A DNA stretch of 64,000 nt from Chlorops oryzae (Eukaryota; Arthropoda; Insecta; Diptera; Chloropidae), in the NCBI GenBank assembly GCA_020466095.1, contig CM035806.1:132318422-132382421 (forward strand). The letters are read 5' to 3'. Made by a program: the position numbers and the translations under genes. The notes beneath the pieces were generated by a model. The model did not search any database and was not told the origin of the DNA. It worked only from the letters and a program-made list of their open reading frames with translations. Below are positions 25,101-37,137 of this stretch, in pieces; the first letter of the stretch is position 1; every line of letters starts with the position of its first letter.

Positions 25101-28100
25101 TCCGATGGAAAGATAGTTCCAACAAAAAAACATACCTACGAAACGATTGGAGAAATCGACTACAATGAATGCGATATCTTTCGTGTCGAACGTCTATGGA
25201 AGAACGATGAAGGAAAACGTTTTATATTCGGTCATCATTTTCTACGTCCTCATGAAACTTTCCACGAACCGACCCGACGCTTTTATCCAAACGAAGTTGT
25301 ACGCGTCCCGCTTTATGAAGTTGTGCCCATCGAGTTAGTAATTGGACGCTGTTGGGTATTAGATCGAACAACATTTTGCAAGGGGCGTCCAATTGAATGT
25401 CTGGACGATGAGCATTGCTATATATGTGAGCTACGTGTAGATAAGACGGCGCGTTTCTTTTCAAAAGCAAAAATTAATTATCCAACTTGCACGAAATCGT
25501 ACGCTTTTCGTAAATTCCCAGAGCGATTGAAAATTTCAAAAACTTATGCGGTAAGTAATTAACCAACTTATTTCGTATACTTTTTTAATTTCTATACGCG
25601 TTTTTATTATAGTCCTTAGATTGGATTTGAAAAAAAAAAATTTTTATTCAGTTTTTTAGAATGTAGCATATCGTTTTAACAACTCATCAATAGGATTTGA
25701 TAGGCTCTCCCCTTTTGAAGTAGAAACGAATCGTCAATAATTTAGTTTAATTGCCGATTCACTGAAAAATCTGAAAAAATAATCGGGCATGTCACAGAAA
25801 TCGAATACGATTGAAAACGTTCGAAATCAATTAAATTTCCATACAAATTTAAGCGAAATCGAACGTTTTCTGTCGTTTTCGATTTCTGTGACATGCCCGA
25901 ATAACTATTTTATGCAATTCGACATCATAATAGGCCTATTATGATGTCGATTTTAAAATCATAATGAAGCATATTATGACACTAGTTCTGAGAAAGTATA
26001 AAAAATTGTTTATACAAACAAAAAACATGGCATACTACATGGTTTTTTAAGAATGAATTTCAAGGCGTGCAATAATAAATTTCAAAACGCACGCATTTCA
26101 AAAAATACAAGAGCAAAAATAAGCAGAGCATACTACGAAGTTGTATAATAAAGAATTTCAAATTATGAATCTGTCAAATCAAAATAAAAAATTTCTTCAC
26201 AATAACAAACAAACAAAAAACACGCTTTCTTAAATTTAGGTTAAAATCTAGTTTGAAATCTTATTGCATAAAATATTGTTCGGCACTCGTGTCGAAACTC
26301 AGCTTTTTTCGCACTCGTGGTATTGTAAAACTCGGCTGCGCCTCGTTTTACAACATTTACCACTCGTGCAAAAAAAAGCTTCATTTCGACACTTGTATCG
26401 AAAATATCTATTATCTATTATATTTAGCAAGGTGTCAAAAAACCTGTTTTGGAAAAAATTTAATTTTTTATGATTCCATTATTTTCATTGCAATCATTTA
26501 AAAACGAAACCTAGTAACATTGCGCAATCAACATGTGTGATTTGTCCATATTTTGTGTGGGAAAATCTTATGTGTGCAATTATTTTTCAGATGTGTCACA
26601 CAATAGTGGCATTCAAGCAACAGTGCAAATCGCAGTGTGCAATATTTGCACTGCTTTTTTTGTACGCAATTTGACAAGTGCAAATATTGCACACTGCGTT
26701 TGCACTGTTGCTTGAATACCACTAATTTTTGAGGCAATTATGTGTGCATTGCACAGTAGTGTAATACCCTGAGCAAATAAATGTGCTTCAAATTTTATTT
26801 GTTTCAGATGTGTCACACATTTTTTTGAGCAATTATATGTGAATTGCACACGTAGTGTCATCTCACCTTAAGAGTATACTCTAAATTTCTTTCTTATTAC
26901 TAGAACTCGGATTTTGAATATTTTGAATTTTTTTGAATTATTTGAATTTATTGAATATTTTGAATTTTTTGATTGTTTTTTGCATTTAACTGTGCTTTTT
27001 GAATATTTTAGTTACTGAAGTAGGCTTTTTTTAATTTTACAATTCAACATTTTAATAGGCATACTAAATCGAACAAATTTTTTCAAAATACCTATGCCCA
27101 ATTTGTTGACAGAGGCTTAGCCTCGATTTAGTTAAATCTCGGCGTAAAATACAACAAACACACTAGATTTTCGAGTTAAATCGCTTAAAGTTGAGTTTTA
27201 AATTTAAGTCTTTGTCAAAAAATTGGGCGCTAAAGAGGGGAAACTTATTGAAAAGTGGCTTCGTGCCATAAACAACACGTTTTTGGTCGTTGTTGAAGGC
27301 CACATATATTGAACGATAAAGCGTACAACGATCCTTAGAAAAATTGGCCGATTATGCCGAATACGGAAGCCGAATCTTCGGTCGGACACTAGTGCATATG
27401 GAAGAGCGTAGTGGGTTCAAATTCAGAATGGTTGACTATAACAGGTTTATAGTAGGTGACGAAAATGAACATGATCCGGTAACTGCCACGCCTACAAATG
27501 GTGGCTGTTTTAGATTTATTACGGAATAAAAGACTGGGAAGCCGCGTATAGTTACCATAACCGGGCCGACCTTAGCTCTCTTACTTGGGTTTTTTCGCAT
27601 GTTTTGGAATTTTTGACATTTGAATTTTTTGCATTTTTTTTTTTTGAATTTTTTGATTATTTTTGAATACTTACTTTGAATTTTTTTGCATTTTGTTTTT
27701 TAAATATTTTTTGAATTTTTTATTTCATTTTTTTAAATATTCAAAATCCGAGCTCTACTTATTATTGCAAGATTGTATGAACTTCATTGAAAATGTTGTA
27801 CCATATTTAACTTCAGTTCACCCAAATTTGCTCAGCAATTGTGGGCCAAGTGGTTTTTGAAAGTTTATATTATGACAAAATTAACAGTATAAACGATTTC
27901 CCAAAACAAAGTGTTTTTAAGGGAATTTCGTTTTTCCTTGATAGTTTCCATGATATAGGTCGTTTTTGCTTGGGCCAAGTGGATTTTGAAGGATAATTTG
28001 AAGGTCTTTCCGAAATGGGTACTAACTATAAAATCGGGTTTATTTTAGGGTGTTGCAAACGATTTCCAAAATGAGCATTTCCGAATTTCTACGGTTTTTG

Positions 28101-31100
28101 AGCTATACAGACCAGAAACCTTATTGATATATTTAATATTTTTATATAGGTATTTTTAAAGACTTATCAATCACATGAAAAAACATCAACATAACCCCCG
28201 TTAATTAAATACTTTGTATGAAAATGAAACATAATAATAGATATTGTCGATACAAGGTCGAAAAAAGCTGAGTTTCTACACGAGTGCCGAACAATATTTT
28301 ATGCAATAAGATTTCAAATTGGATTTTAACCTAAATTTAAGAAAACGTATTTTTTTTTTTTTGTGAAGAAATTTTATATTTTGATTTGACAGATTCATAA
28401 TTTGAAATTCTTTATTATAAAACTTTGTGGTATGCCCTGCTTATTTTTGCCTTGTATTTTTGAAATGCGTGCATTTTGAAATTTATTATTGCACACCTTG
28501 AAATTCATTCCTACAAACCATGTAGTATGCCATGCTTTTTGTTTGTATAAACAATTTTTTATACTTTCTCAAATCTAGTGTCATAATATGCTTCATTATG
28601 ATTTTAAAATCGACATCATAACAGGCTCATTTTGATGTCGAATTGCATAAAATAAACTTTCCTCAAAAAGCTACATACAAGGCGTATTAAACAAGGTGGT
28701 GTTTTTTCTACAACAAGAACAACACGATACTTTGTTTTTGTAAAAACCATGAAAATGTCAAATTCATTCCAAAATGTAAACAAACAAAATTAGTGATTTG
28801 TTAATTTGCTGAACATTGTTATAAATTAAAAATTATAAAATAAGTTTGACAGTTTCAAGTTTCTTCAAAGAAAATAAAAAAAAGGAAGAAGAGACAAAGT
28901 TCATACTAATACCACATTGTTTAATGCGCCTTGGCTACATACCCTCTCGGCACAGTCTTGCACCCGTCTTCGATGTTGGCTGCACGACTTGAACAAATCG
29001 CTGACGACACTTGCAAGACTAAAGCATAGGTGGCGTCGATGCAAAATCCATACAAATGTCGCGAGCTTCGTGCACGACACTTTGCAGGACATGTCATTCA
29101 TGAAGTCATGCATCCCATGCGTGGAGGATGTCATCCATGACTGTTCTTGCGTAATGCAAACATGAATAATTCTTACAATTTTTTAAACATTTCAATAAAA
29201 AACGCTTATTTAAGATGACATTGTATTATTTATTATATGTATATACATATATAATTGATTATTTTTTTTATCTGTTTGACAAATGGCGACATGACATAAG
29301 GCACAAATGACATAAGTCACAAAAAAAAAATGACAAGGCCCAAAATAAAACCAAAATTTTATGACAAGGCCCAAAAAAATGAATAAGTCCCAAAAAAAAT
29401 ATGACACAAGACCCAAAAATTTCATGACGAAATTGTGCCTTATGTCATATGACATAAAACCCAATTCTAATTTTTAAAAATTTTTGGGACTTATGTCATA
29501 TGACATAAGGCAAAAAAAAAATGACACAAGGCCCAAAATATTAAATTCGAGTTTTTGTGTAACTTTGACCGCCGATATTTCGCAAATGCGGTCTTTCCGC
29601 AATTTTGCGTCTAAATTTCCTGGTGACGCTAATCTTTTCTATATAAATTTAATATGGTCTATCTCGATTGGTACTTGACGACGTCTGTCGGGTATAAAAT
29701 AGAAAATACTCAAAAACTTTAGAAATTTTAATGTAGGACACAGACTTAATGTTTTACGCTATTGTGATGAGGGGGCTTCGCCCCCTGCTCGCTCGCTTCG
29801 CACCCCCGCTCTCCGCATGCGGTTCTTCATATACATAAAAAATAAGGATTTTTTATGAGATTTATAAATCCATCCTTTTTATTTTTAAGTAAATAGTTTC
29901 ATGGTTACGGACGCGATAGTAGCGTTAGTGAGTTTATAGAAATTTCTTATAGAAAAGATTAGCGTCACCAGGTGATTTAGACATGTCCGTCTAACCTAAA
30001 TACTAATACAATCTTAAGTAAACTTTAGAAATTTTAATCTTGGACACAGACTTAATGCTTTACGCTATTGTAACGCTTTACGCTCGCTTCGCTCCGCTTC
30101 GCACCCCCGCTTTCTGCACGCGTTTTTTTAAATTCGACTTTTTGTGTAATTTTGACCGCCGATTGACCCATTGATTGACCTTTACAGCTTTTCGTGCATA
30201 AAGATCTAGTTTTTCCCCAACTTTTGCCCTGACCAAGGGCTTCAACCCCTTTTTTCCGCGTAGTCCGCGTGCCCATCTCCAATCCAGATTAATAAAATCA
30301 ATGAACCCACACTGCCTCTTAAAACTAAAATTTCCAAAAATTACATAAGGCCCAAAAATTTGGGTTTTATGTCATATGACATAAGGCACAATTTCGTCAT
30401 TTAATATTTTGGGCCTTGTGTCATTTTTTTTTGGGCCTTACCCGGCATCTCGACACGCAATTTTTCATGGCATGCCATCTGTCAAAGTATAGATATTGCC
30501 AATGGAGACCGCAAGATGGCAATTTATGTCTTGCAATATTGCTTGCCATAAATTGCTTGCCATGAAGTTGGCAATGAGCGCCATTTTGGTTGTTTGACAG
30601 CCGAAATACATTTTTCAGAAGAATTCGATGTGTTCACATCGTAGCGAGGAATTGTTAATTTCGGATATTTTCATGTTAATATTAATTTTTACCTTTTGAA
30701 TATTAGTTTTATATGAATGCCATTATAACACTTTGATTTAAAGCGTATTTAACTAATAGGAAAAAAATATTAAAACCAATACAACAATGAAATTAAAAAT
30801 TATAAGTAATTATAAGTAATAATCATATATTCATGACCAGAAAACAAGATGAACTCAATAGATTTAGCTTTTCAATGACAACCAAGGCGCGTGCGCAACG
30901 TATTAACTTCTTGGTGGTTATTTCATAAATGCCGATGGCATAACATAAACAAACCCACCCTGGCAATATTGCTAATGGCAAGACATGAATTTGACAGATG
31001 GCATGCTATGAAAAATTGCGTGTCGAGTTGTCGGGTTATGGCATAATGACATAAGACCCAAATATTTGTATGACATAAAACCCAAATTCTTGGGCCTTAT

Positions 31101-32022
31101 GTCATATGCCATAAAACCCAATTTTGTATGGAATTTTTTTGGGCCTAATGTCATTTTTTTTTTTTTGTGACTTATGTCATTTGTGCCTTATGTCATGTCC
31201 CCTTGACAAATATTAACAAATCAACATAGAACGTGATTGCCAAACGAAATGAGAATGTCAAAATCGGCTTAGTTATAATGCCGTATGGAAAATTCAAAAT
31301 CGGCTTGGTTATAATAACGATGTCTTCGAAGACTTCACGCACGATTTTGTCTTGAGCGACCGATTTCCGAAAGGGTATATAGCTCCATATTTTCTTATAC
31401 ATATGGGAAACAAATTTTTTTTTTCAACTTGAAGACTGAAGATTTTTCTTTTAAAAAATTGTGATTTTAGATTTGTCGGACGATTTTGAAAAAATTGAAA
31501 AAATGACACCTTGCTAATTATATTTCCCTTGCCCAGCCCCATGATGTCGATCCTGCCATGCTTAAAACAAAGAAACAAAAGACTGAACTAGAAGCTGAAA
31601 GCATAAGCAGCAACGGTGAGTCAAATACGGTGAATCAACAACACTTTTCACGCAAACGATCAAATTGCGCTAGCCCAGCTTTCGGTGGTACAATACAATT
31701 AATAACGCCACCTCCACCAACAGTGCAGGTGAGTTTAATAGCAGCTCAAATTCTTAATCCATAAATTATTAATTGCTATTTTTTATTTTTTACTCAGACG
31801 ATAAAGGAACGCCGCAAGCGTTTGGAAAATGTTTTGAAAAATTTAAAATTAAAATGGAAGAATACTCAACCTGAGGCATTACAAACGAATCCGCCAATCG
31901 ATCTATCCTATCTATTGTCTGGACGCGGTGCTAGACAACGGAAATCGCTTTATAACTCGCCAGGTAATCACTTATTGCCGGCAGCAACAGCAGCGGTTAA
32001 TTTAAATAGTTCCATAGCGTAG
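16109..32022 (+). CDS. ash1: Histone-lysine N-methyltransferase ASH1
   Basis: CDS join 16109-16162, 16246-17130, 17514-23501, 23583-23777, 23847-25550, 31537-31728, 31798-32022: about 3080 residues. ASH1 is a Trithorax-group enzyme that methylates H3K36 and counters Polycomb silencing in the nucleus. Domains: an AT-hook-like KKRRGRPKK (about residue 560), long Ser/Thr/Asn/Gln-rich spacer, AWS cysteine cluster (CNCKFDAICGENCLNRMVYTE, about 2100), SET (about 2170-2290, with GRFVNHSCLPNC and GEELTYDY), post-SET CRCNTAQCRG, PHD finger (IRCICGLFKDEGLMIQC to CENCEP, about 2700-2745) and BAH (about 2760-2940). All catalytic SET motifs are present. Most introns are 69-383 nt, but the one at 25551-31536 is 6 kb of transposons. 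The large exon as given has two offsetting 1-nt indels (about 18538 and 18668); see findings. It is longer than the fly ASH1 I know (about 2200 residues), by low-complexity expansion. Confidence 0.95.
25783..25900. repeat. 118-bp snapback palindrome
   Basis: The arms starting TCGGGCATGTCACAGAAATC and ending in the exact complement pair over about 55 nt, with mismatches and a short loop near 25840. As RNA it would form a long hairpin in the ash1 intron. The size suggests a MITE. Confidence 0.8.
25908..28652. mobile_element. 2.7-kb element with about 410-bp inverted arms
   Basis: The ends TTTTATGCAATTCGACATCA and complement extend into arms at 25908-26320 and about 28238-28652 that mirror each other with moderate divergence. 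The flanks share TA. The middle (26321-28237) contains an inner palindrome (26605-26723), a Helentron-like 3' tail around 27525-27595, and AT-rich sequence with many GAATTTTTT runs. No transposase was recognised, so it is a foldback or non-autonomous element. Confidence 0.75.
26605..26723. mobile_element. 119-bp palindromic MITE nested in the foldback
   Basis: AGTGGCATTCAAGCAACAGT at the left end pairs with its near-perfect complement at the right end. The inner arms (GTGCAATATTTGCACT) also pair. It lies inside the 25908-28652 element and is probably a separate insertion. Confidence 0.65.
29285..31202. mobile_element. 1.9-kb TIR element with 9-bp target duplication (MULE-like)
   Basis: Flanked by TTGACAAAT at 29276-29284 and 31203-31211. 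The termini GGCGACATGACATAAGGCAC and GGGGACATGACATAAGGCAC (complement of the right end) match except one base. The arms are built of repeated TGACATAAGGC/CCCAAAA units and extend for about 250 bp. A 9-bp duplication is typical of Mutator-like elements. No transposase is visible. A separate MITE is inserted at 30441-31035. Confidence 0.85.
30441..31035. mobile_element. 595-bp Harbinger-type MITE nested in the MULE-like element
   Basis: The ends CCCGGCATCTCGACACGCAA and its near-complement at 31011-31035 extend to an arm of about 45 bp with high identity. TTA flanks both sides (30438-30440, 31036-31038). The outer element's repeat pattern resumes on either side, which proves the order of insertion. 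Confidence 0.85.
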
Positions 32023-32123
32023 GCTTACAACTAAACGAATGAGATGTAAATCTGTAAAAAAGTGAAAAAAGAAAATTTTATTGAGGCAAATTTATATTTA
32101 CTTTAAGCTTTCAGTTAAGTAAC

Positions 32124-32192
<69 letters not shown>

Positions 32193-33364
32193 ATATATTA
32201 CTATACATGCACATGCATATTGATATATATGCATCTTGAATTGTATTTGAATAGTAAACTAAATAAGGCTTGACAGAATTTATTGGGAAACCGGGAGTCG
32301 GAAAGCAGCGAGCTATGGAAGTAATAAGAGCGGTGAAAGGAGCTTACTTTAAAGATCATAAGTCCCATAAGAGAACACCAAAGTGTATTTTTGATGATTT
32401 ACAGAAATAATGGTTATTTCCTCGTAGATTCTATGCACGGTCGCTTGGTCGGATGTTCAATGAGTTGCAAAGCCTCAAGACCGAATTTATGTGTTTGCCT
32501 AAAACTATCAACATAAATTGTGTTAACGAGCAAAGAATTTGGAAAAAAAACTTATTCAAAAACTGGAATATGCTGTCTAACTATGCTTATCACTTGAGGC
32601 AATTGTTGTTGGTGTTAACGATTAGACAATCCATTTATGTAATTCTTACTATTGTCTGAATATCAGGCCCTAATCGTTCCGTGATTGGATAGAGTTACAC
32701 ACACTTTTCAAAATGTAATAGTTCGAGCTTTCAATTTTAAAATTCAAATGCTATTTTTTTTTAAATTACGGTGCTACGTATACATTACATACATTACAAT
32801 TTTTATTGCTAGATAAGAGATAAAAAATTGTAATTTCGCCTTAAAAATTCCTGCTTAAGAAGTTAAAATGACATTAAAGGAAACAGAAACAATGATTTTT
32901 AGATATTTCCACGATGGAAAATAACTTCGTTAAAATCAAAGTGATTTGTGAGCAACACATGAGCAATATTACTGTAAAATGTTTTGTCATAAAAAAGATA
33001 AACAAATCAATGAAGCAGTTTTTATTTTAATGAAAAAAAAAAAAAAAAAAAAAAAGATAAATCAATGAAGCAGTTTTTATTTTAATGAAGCTTCACTCAT
33101 TCGATATGCTAATTACATATAACGGCCTGCCTTGTCAAAATCGAAATAGCCTTTCATCAATTATCCTTTCCTTTCTCTCACTCAATGTCTTTTTCAAACT
33201 AAACTTTCATCGCTTGCCGATTGAAAACTGTTTATCCAACCCTGGCGTGCTGCAAAGTTGTATTTGCAATTGAAACCAAGAAAAGGGTGAATGTATATAA
33301 ATGTGAAAAAGGAAATAAGACGAGAAATTTTATTATGTACACATGTTTATATATGTGATCATAC

Positions 33365-33395
<31 letters not shown>

Positions 33396-33720
33396 ATATT
33401 GTTTATGCATAACATAACATAGTCCACTACGTATGGTCATTTTTTCTTTTTGTTATTTTTTTTCTATCTATCTTATTAAAACATACACTCTTTCTAAAAT
33501 CTATTTTTATAAATTATATATATACTTATATATGTGTAAAACTACAAAACTTAATCATTTGAAATCGAAACTAACTTGTACAGTAAATATGTGCGAACAT
33601 AGAGAGTTGATAAACATACGTATATAACGTATTTCCGAAGAGCATATTTTCTTTGCTTAGCACTAAGAATATTATTTATTTAACTAACAATAAAGATTTC
33701 GTTCTATTTTAAATATATTT
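32023..33720 (+). other. ash1 3' flanking region / probable 3' UTR
   Basis: No coding content. It has two long (TA)n tracts (about 32125-32190 and 33365-33400), a poly-A tract near 33037, and a candidate AATAAA signal near 33690. The true poly(A) site cannot be chosen from sequence alone. Confidence 0.45.
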
Positions 33721-34376
33721 CTTAAATATGTTTTCTTTCAACAACTCATTATAGTTAAATAAACGAAGCCTTTCTGATTGTTTAATTTCTCCAATTGTTT
33801 ATTATTGTAATAAAATAAACTGAAAACTGTTAAAATGGACTCAAGAGCTATATTTATAAAGGAAAAAAATTATTTTTTAGAAAAATGTGTGAGTATAAAT
33901 TTAAGAAGGAAACCGTGCTCTCCATTCAATTCTTAAATAAGACCCAAATGCTTTTAATTTAGAGGAAATATTCGAAAGAAAAAAGCCAAAGGGTGTAGCC
34001 AAAGAATAGTGGATACAGGTTTTGAAAAAAGCGTGAGCAGAGTGAAATTTTGAAATCAAGCAATAAAATCTGGGTGTGCAAAATAATTCTTTTAGAAGAA
34101 TTGTGGTTTAAGCAGCAAAGCAATCGGGCAGTTGGCGCATACCTCTTTTCCATTGTTGAAGCGGACCTTCGGTGAGTGACAATTCTGAACTTCACGGCCG
34201 GCCGTGTGAAAAGGTCCGTAGGGACCTTTTTTGAAAATTATGGTTTTTTCATGAACATTTTTTTATTTTTATTTTTGTTTTTATTGTTTATAACTAAATA
34301 CTACATAGTGAAATAACATTTTTTTTATTTTTTTTGCTCCATTTTTTATTAATTTTACTACGAAAAAGCTTTAAAA

Positions 34377-34945
34377 CTATTGTTGTTGAGCGTGTTCCGC
34401 TTGTCCCCCGCCCTGTGAGCAAGTGTTGCAGCGATGTAGAACTGTGCTGTGTTCTCCACAAACTGCGTTGCCGCATCCGAAGCAGTAGGCCCTCGTTTTC
34501 CGCTGCCGCCCGTACTCAGAACGGCAAAGGCGACATGACGGTCTATTCGCCCTAGCGAGGAACGGCGGTGCATCGGCTTCCACCGGTCTTGATATCATTT
34601 GAAATGAAACAAAAACAAAAAAAAAAAAAAAAAACCAAAAAACAAATAAATACACAATCTACTCTTGAATTTGAAGGTGTTTTTTCTTACCCTGACATCA
34701 AATGCTTCCATCGCATTGCGTATCAGGGCACGTTCCTCGATATTTGGTGTGGCCAATTGTTTAGTGAGAAGTAACAGGAATGACCGCCGTCTGTCACTCC
34801 TTTTTATCGGCTCCATCTCATTATAAATTGTAAAAGCAGCCAATGCAGCGACGTCCAGCATATTATAGAACATAGCCAGTGGCCAGCGCTTCGTTGATCG
34901 CTTGCATGTGTACGTGCCAAGCATCTGGTCCATTGTATCAACACC
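34377..34945 (-). pseudogene. 3' remnant of a piggyBac-like transposase
   Basis: PiggyBac transposases are DDE/D enzymes that insert at TTAA. On the minus strand an upstream exon reads GVDTMDQMLG then KRSTKRWPLAMFYNMLDVAALAAFTIY, the conserved last catalytic-aspartate region. After a GTAAGA donor (about 34690) and an intron of roughly 100 nt, a second exon reads CRLC, YCFGCGNAVCGEH and HRCNTC, the cysteine-rich C-terminal domain, with its stop at 34377. A stop two codons before GVD truncates the frame and no N-terminal half was found to 35400. It is a decayed copy, though its C-terminal domain is well kept. Confidence 0.8.
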
Positions 34946-36282
34946 GCATTAGTCGGGTCTAGTCTTTGTGGATAATATTAAAGTGCATGGAGGCTAGATA
35001 ACTTCTCAACTCAATTGATTCAAAAATCAAGAAATAAAAAATTAGCTGTATGCTAAAATTCCAAAATCATATATTGTAATGTCAGCGACGTCCAGGCAAT
35101 AATCATAATCCAATAATAAATGAGTAAACCAAAATCAAGGAAACTAAATCCAAATAACGCTCAAACGGAACCATAGCCAAACCGAACTAAATCCGAAATT
35201 ATAAAAAATTGCCGAAAATGTTAACAGATCCCAAATCAAATCCTTGAAAATCAAAATCCGAAATTAAAATCGCCGAAAGTAATCAAATGTATTTGTATTT
35301 ATAATATTTTAATATGTGCATTTTTTTTTTTTTTAACTAGAAACTTCAAAACTAATATGTAGGAAAGTTGTTGCATGATTCATTAATAAATTCAATAAAT
35401 GCTAGTTATAAGCAATACCTTTAACAATAATTATTTCTAGGAGCGTATCAGCGGCGTATCCTGGTATAATTTCCTTTCAGTTATATTACTAGTATTTTCT
35501 AAAAGTTTATTATTTTAAAAAGTGAGACAAAATTGTCAAACTTTTTCGACTGTAATTCTCTTAGAAAAGAAATAGATATACACAATTGAGACGGTGCAAT
35601 AGTTTTCATTCGGGATGCCGTGATCGACATTGTCTTTCCATCAAAGCAGAAGTTTCTTTGCCTTTATTGGTTTAATGCACTAGTTCACTTGAAGTTGGTT
35701 ATGTTTGGAAAGTTTTCGTAAAACTTATTTAAAAAATTTTGCAACGCTTTTTCCAAGTGACGCAAATGCATACATTTTGTTTGTATAAAGCAATGTCCGC
35801 GTAAAAAATCGAACAATATCTTAAAACATTGCGCAAATTTTTAATTTGGTACTATTATCAAGGATCTGTTCTTAAAATCCACGTTCAATTTCTAAAGAGA
35901 GTTGTCAGGGTACATAATACGCATATAGTTTCTATTGTTGAGCTTTTAAAATATTGATATTCGATACTCAGTATTTTGATATTTCGTTTTGAACCAATCA
36001 AATTTTCATGAATCCAGAAGAAATATCGCTGGGCGGGAGAAATGTCGCTGGCGGAGACTCGATTGCAGACTGTGCTCAATAATCGGGAGTCTCCCGCCCA
36101 TTCCGAGGGTTGGTATCCCTAGTACCAGTTGCACCACGTTTGGAAGCAAAAAAAAACGTCTATTCATTGAACTTCACGGTGCGATCATACTTATTGTTCG
36201 AGCAATGCTGCGTAAACACAACATTTTAAAACAAAATTAATAGTTGACCTATTCACAAGGTCTGCTAAAATCCCTTCTAATG
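34946..36282. other. Gene-free stretch with a degraded repeat
   Basis: No exon is supported. At about 35896 a segment (GTTGTCAGGGTACATAATAC) resembles the start of the hAT element at 36291, so an older, shortened relative may lie here. The remainder is AT-rich without clear structure. Confidence 0.4.
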
Positions 36283-36290
36283 TTCTAAAG

Positions 36291-37137
36291 CAGAGGTTGT
36301 CAGGGTACGATACATACGCATAAGTGTCTATGTGTTGAAAGCTTTTAAAAGCTTACAGTGTAAAAAAAAACTTGTACGTCAAATTGAAAAACCAACTTTC
36401 ATTGACATTTTGTGCAAATTTTTCTGACTGAAAAAAATGTAGAGGTATAAGAAAAGTAATGAAAGGAAATTTTAAAAAATATGAAAATATATGAAGAAAT
36501 AAATGAAGAAAAAATATATGAAGTCATTTAATGCTGCGAAGAAGGAGTATGTTCAACAAAGCAATTGAGATCTATATCATTCTGGTAGCATTTGATGCGA
36601 AGTAAATCCTGAAGGTGGTTATTTGTCAGTTTACTTCTATGACGTGTTTGAATTAGTTTGTGGAAGGAGAAGGAACTTTCACATAAGTAAGTGGTGTTAA
36701 ACATCGACAGCAATTTGTGCATAGCTTCCTTTGTTTGACCATACTTTCCTTCGTCAATATTTTTTTAAAAATTAATTCTTATGTGAATTGGAACTGTCAA
36801 ATCTGATTGCATCATTAAAATTTAATTTTGTAGTGGAATATCATATTTAGTAGCGTCGTATTTCCATTCTGCTATGCAACAAGTATTTAAAAAAAACGTC
36901 AGTTTCGCTTGAGCACTATCGAAGGAAAGAATTCGCCAGTGGCTCATATTTTAGCGTGTACTAGCACAAAAACAACAAGCATACGAAAAAAAGAGCGTCA
37001 GTTGCGCTGCTCTCTCGCATTCTCTCGAAATTTTAAAAAACAGCTTTCGAACTCACATGTACACGCTGTCGGTGTGAAAGCTATAAAACAGCTTTTGAAT
37101 GTCGCTTATGGACGTTTAATGGGCCTGACAACCTCTG
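36291..37137 (-). mobile_element. Internally deleted hAT element, 8-bp target duplication
   Basis: The ends CAGAGGTTGTCAGG and CCTGACAACCTCTG are flanked by perfect 8-bp repeats TTCTAAAG (36283-36290 and 37138-37145). The length is 847 bp. The 8-bp duplication and CAG-type tips are hallmarks of hAT transposons. A transposase C-terminal remnant at 36528-36722 supports the class. Confidence 0.93.
36528..36722 (-). pseudogene. hAT transposase C-terminal (dimerisation) remnant
   Basis: A 64-codon minus-strand frame reads LLSMFNTTYLCESSFSFHKL then RHRSKLTNNHLQDLLRI. This is the pattern of the hAT C-terminal dimerisation domain (a Ser/Thr-Tyr-x-CE-x-x-FS motif followed by R-x-x-L-x-x-x-x-L-x-x-LL). 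The DDE catalytic core and N-terminal BED finger are absent, so the element depends on another source of transposase. Confidence 0.75.

Larger units (their letters stand above)
25551..31536 (+). other. Giant ash1 intron filled with transposons
   Basis: The donor GTAAGTAATT follows codon GCG and the acceptor CCCTTGCCCAG precedes CCC CAT GAT, both in phase 0. The intron is 5986 nt against 69-383 nt for the other ash1 introns. It contains a 118-bp snapback, a 2.7-kb inverted-repeat element, and a 1.9-kb element with a MITE inside it. No exon of ash1 was recognised within it. Confidence 0.85.
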
